A stretch of 30,775 bases of DNA from an uncultured Lachnospiraceae bacterium (lineage in GTDB: Bacteria; Bacillota; Clostridia; Lachnospirales; Lachnospiraceae), in assembly GCA_910585895.1 (NCBI GenBank), contig CAJUHY010000032.1:1-30775 (forward strand). The letters run 5' to 3'. Within the stretch, counting starts at the first letter, position 1. Each line of letters begins with the position of its first letter. A program made the position numbers and the translations under genes. Shown piece by piece: positions 23,659 through 29,778 of this stretch. The notes beneath the pieces were generated by a model. That model saw nothing but the letters and a program-made list of their open reading frames with translations, ran no database searches and had not been told where the DNA came from.

Positions 23659-23799
23659 CTCTTTTATAACTTTGAATATCTCTCTATAAATTTTATTTTT
23701 TTGTGCAGATTGTTAATGTCGAAATTTGTCAAAACTTTTCTTCATTTTGCAGCAAAGAATATTTGTTACAAAATTATGAATTGTGCAACAACTTTTTCC

Positions 23800-24117
23800 T
23801 CAGTACAAAGGCCGTTCCCACTGATAGCGTGTCATATCCACATTACCATCCACAAACTCCACCCCTTCCGCTTTTAAAAGTTCCATCTGGCGGTTGCCGC
23901 CGCCAAAGGCAAATGCTTCTGAAACTCTTCCCTCCTTGTTGACCACCCGGTGGCAGGGAATATTGTCAGGGTCAGGATTGGCATGCAATGCATAACCGAC
24001 CACCCTCGCCCACCGCTTATTGCCAGCAATCGCTGCCACCTGTCCATAAGTTGCCACCTGTCCACAGGGAATCTGCTTTACTACTTCATATATCTTTTCA
24101 AATGTGCTCTGCGCCAT
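23800..24117 (-). CDS. MGMT-family DNA-repair protein (methyltransferase DNA-binding domain only)
   Basis: A 105-residue protein equal to the C-terminal DNA-binding domain of O6-alkylguanine-DNA alkyltransferases. It has the helix-turn-helix segment IPCGQVATYGQVAAIAG, the arginine finger region near RWARVVGYAL, and the active-site motif IPCHRVV with C55, so it is not one of the alkyltransferase-like proteins in which this cysteine is tryptophan. The N-terminal domain of Ada/Ogt is absent, as in many small stand-alone family members. It may repair alkylated guanine or mark it for excision repair. The ATG is preceded by AAAGGAA. It is a short single gene, downstream of the NlpC/P60 gene and its terminator. 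Confidence 0.9.
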   Translation of the reverse strand: MAQSTFEKIYEVVKQIPCGQVATYGQVAAIAGNKRWARVVGYALHANPDPDNIPCHRVVNKEGRVSEAFAFGGGNRQMELLKAEGVEFVDGNVDMTRYQWERPLY

Positions 24118-24148
24118 GACTGTTCCTTTCCTATAAGAAGATAAAAAA

Positions 24149-24176
24149 ACCGGATTACAGTAAACTGTAATCCGGT
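24149..24176 (-). terminator. Rho-independent terminator of the NlpC/P60 gene
   Basis: ACCGGATTACAGT and ACTGTAATCCGGT pair perfectly over 13 bases with a 2-base centre, followed on the minus strand by TTTTTTT. It lies 20 bases after the stop codon. Confidence 0.93.
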
Positions 24177-24196
24177 ACTCTTGCTCTGATATATTC

Positions 24197-25390
24197 TTAG
24201 AAAATTCTTCTAACTGCTACGATAGCACGATAATTTGCAGGAGAAGTATATTTAATTCCTGTCGCTTCCGTACTTGCATGTACAATCGTATTGTTGCCTA
24301 CATAGATTCCAACGTGTCCGCTGTAGCAAACAATATCGCCAGGCTGCATAGCTCCCGGATCAACACCATAACCAACACCTGCCAATGCACTGGAGGAATG
24401 TGGTAATCCTACACCAAACGCTGCATATACACTCATTACAAATCCAGAACAGTCTGCTCCATTTGTCAGGCTCGTCCCGCCATATACATAAGGATTGCCT
24501 ACAAACTGGCAAGCGTAATTGGCAACTGCCTGTCCATTTCCACCACTTGGCGGAGCATAGCTTCTATTAGATGTTGCACTGCTGGAGGAGCCAGATGAAC
24601 GTGAGGAACTGGAAGAACTTCTGGAAGCGGATGCTCTTCTTGCTGCTTCCTCTGCTGCCAATCTCTCTTCTTCTTCCTTCTTAAGACGAGCTTCCTCTGC
24701 CTCTTTGGATTCAGCTACAATATAGTGGGTACTGCAGTCAACGAATTCACTGGAAACCCAGCCTTCACCTTCTTCGATGGAAACCTTTACCCATCCGTCT
24801 TTCTCTTCTACAACAGTAAGCTCTTCACCTTCCGGCACTTGTCCCAAAAGCTCTGCGTCTGTAGTTGCATCGGAACGTACATTCAAAGATTCTGTCTTAA
24901 CGTCTGCCACACGGCGTCCTACGGACTTAGCAAGTTCTGCATTCCCTAATACCAGAAACTCTGCCTTTATGTAGCCTTCCACATCACCGGAATGAATCTT
25001 GTACCAGTCTCCCTCTGTTCCGAGTACTGTACAAGCGGAATCATTATATAATTTGCCAAGCACTTCTCCTTCCTCACTTGCGGAAGAACGGACATTCACA
25101 TAATTATCAACCTGAGCGATTGCTATATCGTCATATTCAGACTTCACAACAGCTTTCTTATTCTGAGCCACCTGTGCAGAACTGTCTGAACCTTTGCCCA
25201 AAGACTTCGCAATCATTTCCGAAACGCCTGCCGTAGAACCTGTCTCAACCTGCACTTCCTGCTGATCTGCTGAGATTAAGCCTCCTGCGCCTGCATTAAC
25301 TGCTGCATGTGTTACTAAAGAACTTCCGGACAATACCATTGCTGCGGTCAGACAACATGTAGTTGCTCTTCGAATTGAATTCCTGTTCAT
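24197..25390 (-). CDS. Secreted SH3-domain NlpC/P60 peptidoglycan hydrolase
   Basis: A 397-residue exported cell-wall enzyme. A signal peptide (about 1-30, positively charged MNRNSIRR then hydrophobic, ending near THAAV) precedes two bacterial SH3 domains (about 85-145 and 155-215, each with VNVRS or LNVRS and a WYKI or WVKV pattern), a charged helix (about 220-250), a Ser-rich linker (about 250-280), and an NlpC/P60 domain with catalytic C314 (DCSGF), H359 (GHVGIY) and H371. It should cleave stem-peptide bonds in peptidoglycan. The ATG at 25390 has GGAGGG directly upstream; the longer frame is rejected. It has a consensus promoter, a WalR-like box and a strong terminator, so it is a one-gene unit under probable wall-stress control. 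Confidence 0.95.
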   Translation of the reverse strand: MNRNSIRRATTCCLTAAMVLSGSSLVTHAAVNAGAGGLISADQQEVQVETGSTAGVSEMIAKSLGKGSDSSAQVAQNKKAVVKSEYDDIAIAQVDNYVNVRSSASEEGEVLGKLYNDSACTVLGTEGDWYKIHSGDVEGYIKAEFLVLGNAELAKSVGRRVADVKTESLNVRSDATTDAELLGQVPEGEELTVVEEKDGWVKVSIEEGEGWVSSEFVDCSTHYIVAESKEAEEARLKKEEEERLAAEEAARRASASRSSSSSSRSSGSSSSATSNRSYAPPSGGNGQAVANYACQFVGNPYVYGGTSLTNGADCSGFVMSVYAAFGVGLPHSSSALAGVGYGVDPGAMQPGDIVCYSGHVGIYVGNNTIVHASTEATGIKYTSPANYRAIVAVRRIF

Positions 25391-25456
25391 CTTACCCTCC
25401 ATCTTAGTCATCTTATCTTTTTTATTGTTACAAATTCCTCTCGGAATTCCTCATTT

Positions 25457-25473
25457 GTTACAATTTTATTACA
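25457..25473 (-). promoter_or_regulatory. WalR-like binding site
   Basis: Minus-strand TGTAAT-AAAAT-TGTAAC exactly fits the WalR (YycF) consensus TGTWAH-N5-TGTWAH known from Bacillus and Staphylococcus. It covers the predicted transcription start of an NlpC/P60 hydrolase gene, a typical WalR target class. A further TTGTAACAA copy lies closer to the start codon, near 25427-25435. Confidence 0.5.
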
Positions 25474-25479
25474 GGACTT

Positions 25480-25508
25480 ATTATAACAAAGGGCTTGTAC
25501 TATGTCAA
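25480..25508 (-). promoter_or_regulatory. Consensus sigma-A promoter of the NlpC/P60 gene
   Basis: Minus-strand TTGACA (25503-25508), 17-base spacer, TATAAT (25480-25485): a perfect match at both hexamers, implying strong basal expression that would need repression to be adjustable. The leader is about 80 bases. Confidence 0.9.
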
Positions 25509-25529
25509 CCATAATATTTTACAAATTTA

Positions 25530-25564
25530 TGTCACTATTTACATCCATACTGTAAATAGTGACA
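25530..25564 (-). terminator. Hairpin after trxB, possible terminator or operator
   Basis: TGTCACTATTTACA (25530-25543) and TGTAAATAGTGACA (25551-25564) are perfect 14-base inverted copies with a 7-base loop. It begins 7 bases after the trxB stop and ends about 22 bases before the -35 of the next gene. The tract after it on the minus strand is AT-rich but not a T-run, so either role is possible. Confidence 0.5.
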
Positions 25565-25570
25565 AGTTCG

Positions 25571-26485
25571 TTATTGACCGCTGAGATACCGTTCCACGGA
25601 GGTAATCGCATTCGCTCCGTCCGCTGCTGCAGTAATCACCTGCCGAAGCTGTTTTGTGCGCACATCACCTGCCGCAAAAATACCGGGCACACTGGTTTTT
25701 GTATCTTCACTGGCAATGATATACCCCTGTTCATCCTGTTCCACAATAGATTCTGCCGCCGTCGTATTCGGTTGGATTCCCACCGCAATAAATACACCCT
25801 GTACCTGAATTTCCTGTTCCTTTTCCTCTATACGGTTGTGCACAATCAGGGATGAGACCTGTTCCTCTCCACGAATCTCCGACACTGTACTGTTCAGCAC
25901 AAGTTCAATATTTTCTGTCTCTTTCACGCGCTCCTGCAGAATTCTTGCTCCCCGAAATTCATCCCGACGGTGAATAAGATAAACTTTCTCACATCCTCTG
26001 GCCAGAAATAACGCATCCTCCAGCGCAACATCTCCGCCCCCGACAACCGCCACGCATTTCCCACGGAAAAACGCCCCATCGCAGGTCGCGCAATAGGAAA
26101 CGCCCATTCCGGTTAATTTCTCCTCTCCTGGGACCATTAATTTGCGATGCCTGGCTCCGGTAGCGAGAATCAAAGCCCTGGTTTCATAAGTTTCTTTATT
26201 GGTAATCACCAGTTTCCTGTCATCTTTTATCTGAATTTCTTTCACCTGTTCATTGACAAACTCCGCTCCGGTCAGGTCTGCATGGTTACGAAATTTCTGC
26301 CCCAGCTCAAACCCGGTAATCCCTGGCAAGCCCGGGTAATTGTCCACCTCATAAGTGTCAAGAATCTGTCCGCCGCTCATCGGCTTTTCTTCTATCACAA
26401 GCGTTTGGAAACGCGCACGCTGTGCATAGACCGCAGCGCTCAGGCCAGCCGGTCCGCTCCCCAAAATAATCACATCATACAACAT
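25571..26485 (-). CDS. trxB: Thioredoxin-disulfide reductase
   Basis: A 304-residue low-molecular-weight flavoprotein reductase that passes electrons from NADPH through FAD to thioredoxin. The FAD motif is GSGPAGLSAAVYAQRA near residue 9, the redox-active site is CATCDG, the NADPH-binding motif is GGGDVALEDALFLARG, and the second FAD motif is GIFAAGDVRTK. Length and spacing are standard for bacterial TrxB. The ATG is preceded by GGAGG. No thioredoxin gene is adjacent. It is divergent from the yjfB-like gene, with the 84-base gap holding both start regions. Confidence 0.94.
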   Translation of the reverse strand: MLYDVIILGSGPAGLSAAVYAQRARFQTLVIEEKPMSGGQILDTYEVDNYPGLPGITGFELGQKFRNHADLTGAEFVNEQVKEIQIKDDRKLVITNKETYETRALILATGARHRKLMVPGEEKLTGMGVSYCATCDGAFFRGKCVAVVGGGDVALEDALFLARGCEKVYLIHRRDEFRGARILQERVKETENIELVLNSTVSEIRGEEQVSSLIVHNRIEEKEQEIQVQGVFIAVGIQPNTTAAESIVEQDEQGYIIASEDTKTSVPGIFAAGDVRTKQLRQVITAAADGANAITSVERYLSGQ

Positions 26486-26531
26486 AAATGACCTCCTGTT
26501 TATTATATATTCCAGTTTGCATTTTTCCCCT

Positions 26532-26554
26532 TTTCATGCCATAATAAAACACGA
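26532..26554 (+). promoter_or_regulatory. Weak sigma-A promoter of the yjfB-like gene
   Basis: TTGCAT and CATAAT separated by 17 bases, ending about 18 bases before the ATG. The -10 area also reads GCCATAAT, one base short of the flagellar GCCGATAAT-like form, but no TAAA lies at the proper distance, so a flagellar promoter is not supported. Confidence 0.4.
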
Positions 26555-26569
26555 AAGGAGGAATGTGCA

Positions 26570-26746
26570 ATGGATATTGCTTCTTTATCAACTGCTTTAA
26601 GCATGACAAAGCTCAACGGCGACATTGGCGTTCTTATGTTGAGCAAACAACTGGATGCGGTAGAGACTATGGGAGACTCCATGATTAAGATTATGGAGCA
26701 GTCCGTGACTCCGCACTTAGGGGGAAATATTGATATTTCCGTCTAA
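26570..26746 (+). CDS. yjfB: YjfB-family putative motility protein
   Basis: A 58-residue protein, too short for many gene finders. It begins MDIASLSTALSMTKLNGDIG, continues GVLMLSKQLDAVETMGDSMI and ends VTPHLGGNIDISV. This matches the small YjfB family, annotated as a putative motility protein; members in Bacillus are expressed with flagellar genes, but their role is undefined. AAAGGAGG precedes the ATG at good spacing and a strong terminator follows, so it is a complete single-gene unit. It agrees with the motile character suggested by the two c-di-GMP phosphodiesterases. No flagellar structural gene is in the window. Confidence 0.88.
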   Translation: MDIASLSTALSMTKLNGDIGVLMLSKQLDAVETMGDSMIKIMEQSVTPHLGGNIDISV

Positions 26747-26761
26747 ACGTATCTCACAGGC

Positions 26762-26796
26762 AAGAGCAGATTACCAATGGTAATCTGCTCTTTGTA
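26762..26796 (+). terminator. Rho-independent terminator of the yjfB-like gene
   Basis: AAGAGCAGATTACC (26762-26775) and GGTAATCTGCTCTT (26779-26792) pair perfectly over 14 bases with a 3-base loop, followed by TTGTATTT. It may also act as a barrier for transcription from the opposite CPBP gene, although that strand lacks a T-run. Confidence 0.88.
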
Positions 26797-26797
26797 T

Positions 26798-27766
26798 TTA
26801 AAAATGTTCCAAAAGAATCGTCAAGCCCATAAATATAAATGTGATAAGAATACCCAGAACCAGAGTAACTGAAAGCAAACGCTCTCCCGTCCCTGTTCTG
26901 AACATCCCTTTCACGTATTTCCACCGTCCGTTTATCTTACAGATTGCCACATAAATGCCATAAGCAGCAGCCGTTGTGCCCACTGCTACCATCAGCCAAA
27001 TCATGATGCCCATTAAAAATGTTAACAGTTCATTACTTCCCATATTGGAGGCCAGACCACCCATTCCCACCTGCGGACTTGTATCTTCCATGGACATGCC
27101 TACCGCCTCATACAGATAAGGAAGCAGAAAACTGAGGACAACACTGGTAAAATTCAAAGTAAAATGCGCTATCATGGAGCTGAAAATACTTCCGGTGGCT
27201 TCCACCAAAAACGCCAGATACACACCAAGCGCAAACGCATACATGAACTGATTCAGATTCATATGCATACAGCCAAACAAAAATGCACTGAGGAAAATTG
27301 CCGGAAGCATTTTGCTCCTGCGGTACGTCTGGAACAGTACGCCGCGAAACATGAATTCCTCCACACATGCCGGCAGCAAAGCCATGAACAATGTACTCAA
27401 AATAAAATTCTGTCCCTGCATCAATTGCATCACATTGGCTGTCCCTGAGGTGGAAAACAGCATAGAAATTGCATTCAATACAATTATCAACGGATACATC
27501 AGATAAGTACAGATAACTACCAGTATAATAGTAACAAAATTGATTTTCCGATAAGGAATAAATTCGCTTATTTTCAGCTGCTTCCATTTACAGTAAACAA
27601 AGCAGGGAACAAAAATAAGCGCCTGGGACAGCAGCAGAGAAACATAAATCGGCAGTTTTGCCAGTGCCGGTATCGATGACATCAGGGCGCTAAATCCAAG
27701 ACTTACCCCAATATACACAACTACCACAGTTAAAAACAATCGGTTTACACTTTTGTTTTGAGACAT
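26798..27766 (-). CDS. CPBP-family intramembrane metalloprotease
   Basis: A 322-residue membrane protein with about eight hydrophobic segments. The CPBP (CAAX protease and bacteriocin-processing) motifs are present: motif 1 ACVEEFMFRG with the EE...R triplet, motif 2 FGCMHMNLNQF with the metal-ligand histidine, and motif 3 HFTLNF. It probably cleaves membrane proteins or peptides; substrates of such proteins in Firmicutes are mostly unknown, some act in bacteriocin immunity. The ATG has AGGAGGG, which overlaps the cvfB stop region, and the gap is only 9 bases, so it is the last gene of the thioesterase - cvfB operon. Confidence 0.92.
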   Translation of the reverse strand: MSQNKSVNRLFLTVVVVYIGVSLGFSALMSSIPALAKLPIYVSLLLSQALIFVPCFVYCKWKQLKISEFIPYRKINFVTIILVVICTYLMYPLIIVLNAISMLFSTSGTANVMQLMQGQNFILSTLFMALLPACVEEFMFRGVLFQTYRRSKMLPAIFLSAFLFGCMHMNLNQFMYAFALGVYLAFLVEATGSIFSSMIAHFTLNFTSVVLSFLLPYLYEAVGMSMEDTSPQVGMGGLASNMGSNELLTFLMGIMIWLMVAVGTTAAAYGIYVAICKINGRWKYVKGMFRTGTGERLLSVTLVLGILITFIFMGLTILLEHF

Positions 27767-27775
27767 GCCACCCTC

Positions 27776-28612
27776 CTATATCCTGCGGATACTTTTATCT
27801 GTGATTTCTACCTTACGTTCCTTATATAAACGTCCAACAGCACGCTTAAAAGCATTCTTGCTCATTTTCATTTCCCGCATAATCACTTCAGGAGAAGCCT
27901 TGTCATTAAAGGGCAGAACACCTGCATACTCATCCAATGCCTGCAACACCAGCTCTGCATCCTTATCCATCTGCATATAGGCCTTTTCCCGCAAGGTGAG
28001 GTCCAGTTTGCCGTCAGGCTTCACTCCTGATACCCGCGCCTCAACACTATCGCCTATCCGCAGAAAACTGCAGTCCTCGTGTCTGGGAAGCATTGCTGAA
28101 TATTTATCATCCACCGCGATAAAAGTGCCGAAATCATTACCAAATTCATAGACACGCCCATGAACCATATCACCCCTCTGATAAGGGGAGTCTGTTTCAA
28201 GCATGTCATATAGGCCTTTCATGCTGGCACAGAGCCGGTGGCTCTTATCAATATACAGCCTCACCAAAATATTATCCCCTGCCCGAATCTTGCCAATCTG
28301 CTCTTTATATGGAAGGAAAAGGTCTTTTTCTAATCCCCAATCTAAAAAGGCTCCAATCTGCTGCACCGACTCTACGGTAAGCGCTGCCACTTCCCCCATT
28401 TTCAGCTTAGCCTCCTTAGTCGTGGAAATAAGCCGGTCCTGGGAATCCTTATACAGGAAGACCTCTATCTCATCGCCGATTCCCGTCCCCTCAGGAACCT
28501 GCCTTGCCGGGAGCAGCACTCTTGTGTCAGACTGTCCGTCTTCTGCCAGATAAATGCCGAATTCTACTTCTTTCACAACAACAAGCGTCTGATTTTCTCC
28601 TAATCGAAACAT
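27776..28612 (-). CDS. cvfB: CvfB-family S1 RNA-binding protein
   Basis: A 278-residue protein of the CvfB/YitL family. It has an N-terminal S1-like barrel (about 1-65), a second S1 domain (about 70-140, with VESVQQIGAFLDWGLEKDLFLPYKEQ typical of the fold), a third (about 145-215, with GRVYEFGNDFGTFIAVDDKYSAMLP), and a C-terminal winged helix (about 225-278). It binds RNA and is linked to virulence regulation in Staphylococcus aureus. The ATG lies 13 bases inside the 3' end of the thioesterase gene with GGAGGAG ahead, so translation is coupled. Its regulatory target here is unknown. Confidence 0.93.
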   Translation of the reverse strand: MFRLGENQTLVVVKEVEFGIYLAEDGQSDTRVLLPARQVPEGTGIGDEIEVFLYKDSQDRLISTTKEAKLKMGEVAALTVESVQQIGAFLDWGLEKDLFLPYKEQIGKIRAGDNILVRLYIDKSHRLCASMKGLYDMLETDSPYQRGDMVHGRVYEFGNDFGTFIAVDDKYSAMLPRHEDCSFLRIGDSVEARVSGVKPDGKLDLTLREKAYMQMDKDAELVLQALDEYAGVLPFNDKASPEVIMREMKMSKNAFKRAVGRLYKERKVEITDKSIRRI

Positions 28613-29319
28613 TTCTTCTCCTCCAACTCCACAATCGCGTAGGGATTTCCCTCTTCATCTGCCAGCTTTACGATAATTTTTTCCTTTTCTTTCGCAACAA
28701 AGGGAAAAATGATGTCTCTATATACTGCCGCCTTGCGGTATTCTACGCGCAGCTTGCCGGTACAAAAGCCCATTGGCAGATACTCCTGCGCCATACTCAC
28801 ATATTTTCCGTTGTTCACATGGTTATTTGTGTCTATATGGTACTTATGCACCGGAAACGGTTCCCGGGCCTCCATCTCCTGTGGGAATGCAACTTTCCTG
28901 GACTCACATTCCATCTCCAGCTGCGGTGACAGTTGGTATGCCTGCTGCATTTCAGGCGTAAGCCTTGCCGGTCTTCCCTTCTCCACATCCAACAGTGTCC
29001 ATACGGAATTGGCATATGCCAGAAGCTCTCCTGCATCATCTTCCATTGTGAAATTACGGTATCCGAAAAACCCTTTAAACCCATAGGGCCAGGTACTGAC
29101 TTTCACATGTTCTCCCATCTGCGGATAACGGCTGACCTCTATCTGCCAGGAAGACAGCACCCAGACCAGACCATGCCCTATCAGATAATCTATGCCGACC
29201 CCCAGCTCTTCCGACTGGAAATTACTGCAATCCTGAAAATAATCTATGATGGAGGGCAAAGTGACATGTCTCTGGCTGTCCACCTCACTGTAACGAATCC
29301 TGCTGTCAAAACTATACAT
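28600..29319 (-). CDS. Acyl-ACP thioesterase
   Basis: A 239-residue double-hotdog thioesterase that releases free fatty acids from acyl-acyl carrier protein. The first hotdog (about 1-135) includes SLPSIIDYFQDCSNFQS and the strand WVLSSWQIEVSRYP; the second (about 150-239) has HKYHIDTNNHVNNGKYVSMAQEYLP with the conserved Asn-His active-site set and a downstream glutamate. The length fits the bacterial acyl-ACP thioesterase family. It is the first gene of an operon with cvfB and the CPBP protease; GGGAGG precedes the ATG. The promoter is not clear: a TAGAAT within the palindrome at 29370-29425 is a possible -10. Confidence 0.92.
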   Translation of the reverse strand: MYSFDSRIRYSEVDSQRHVTLPSIIDYFQDCSNFQSEELGVGIDYLIGHGLVWVLSSWQIEVSRYPQMGEHVKVSTWPYGFKGFFGYRNFTMEDDAGELLAYANSVWTLLDVEKGRPARLTPEMQQAYQLSPQLEMECESRKVAFPQEMEAREPFPVHKYHIDTNNHVNNGKYVSMAQEYLPMGFCTGKLRVEYRKAAVYRDIIFPFVAKEKEKIIVKLADEEGNPYAIVELEEKKCFD

Positions 29320-29369
29320 TGCTTCCTCCCTCTTGTGCTTTCCTCTGCACGAGTGCGCATATTATTTTT

Positions 29370-29425
29370 ATTCTATCAGAAAGACGCTTTCACGCTTTAG
29401 CGTGACAAGTTCTTTCCTATAGAAT
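29370..29425. repeat. Segmented 56-bp palindrome
   Basis: Three pairs of inverted blocks share one exact centre (29397.5): ATTCTAT with ATAGAAT (29370-29376, 29419-29425), AAAGA with TCTTT (29380-29384, 29411-29415), and TCACGCT with AGCGTGA (29390-29396, 29399-29405). The 3-base and 5-base gaps between blocks are symmetric but unpaired. No T-run follows on either strand. It lies between the tRNA terminator and the thioesterase gene. Confidence 0.7.
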
Positions 29426-29426
29426 G

Positions 29427-29457
29427 AAAAATACCCATCACTGTAAGTGACAGGTAT
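29427..29457 (-). terminator. Rho-independent terminator of tRNA-Gln
   Basis: On the minus strand ATACCTGTCACT and AGTGATGGGTAT (29431-29457) form a 12-base stem with two wobble pairs and a TAC loop, followed by TTTTC. It lies 4 bases after the tRNA 3' end. Confidence 0.85.
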
Positions 29458-29461
29458 CCAG

Positions 29462-29533
29462 CTGGCCCACAAGGATTCGAACCTTGAAATGACGGAGTCA
29501 GAGTCCGTTGCCTTACCGTTTGGCGATGGGCCA
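29462..29533 (-). tRNA. tRNA-Gln, anticodon CTG
   Basis: A 72-base cloverleaf: acceptor TGGCCCA with TGGGCCA (7 pairs), an anticodon stem ACGGA/TCCGT holding the loop CTCTGAC with anticodon CTG, and a T arm with GGTTCGAATCC. The discriminator base is G, usual for tRNA-Gln. The CCA end is not encoded. It is a single-gene transcript with its own promoter and terminator. Confidence 0.95.
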
Positions 29534-29552
29534 TCGTTGTTCAACAGATTGT

Positions 29553-29581
29553 ATTATATACGAATTCATTTAAAAATGCAA
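29553..29581 (-). promoter_or_regulatory. Sigma-A promoter of tRNA-Gln
   Basis: Minus-strand TTGCAT (29576-29581), 17-base spacer, TATAAT (29553-29558). The predicted start is about 13 bases before the mature tRNA 5' end. Confidence 0.85.
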
Positions 29582-29713
29582 GTACTTTTTTATAAAATTT
29601 TAAAAAAATTTCTTTTTCTTGAGAATATGAGTATTTAAAGCCGAAAATTTGCCGACTCTGTCTTTGACATTCTAAAACTTCTTCCAAAACAGATTATTTT
29701 CGCTGAACAACAC

Positions 29714-29742
29714 TTGATACAAGGAATCGCATACGGTATAAT
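29714..29742 (+). promoter_or_regulatory. Sigma-A promoter of the AgrC-like kinase gene
   Basis: TTGATA (29714-29719), 17-base spacer, TATAAT (29737-29742). The start would be near 29749, about 30 bases before the ATG at 29779. Confidence 0.8.
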
Positions 29743-29778
29743 CAGGGAAGTAAATCCAGAAAGGAGAAATCGATTGAA

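Larger units (their letters stand above)
23255..23799. other. AT-rich 545-base intergenic region without a gene
   Basis: No open frame with a ribosome site was found on either strand. It contains the minus-strand promoter of the WecG-type gene (23346-23374), long T-rich tracts at about 23455-23520 and 23570-23586, and a cluster of DnaA-box sequences at 23588-23658. Genes on both sides point the same way. Confidence 0.7.

Noticed and set aside
23703..23942. 79-codon plus-strand frame overlapping the MGMT gene end
   Set aside because: Its second half is antisense to the MGMT-type gene, and no ribosome site precedes it.
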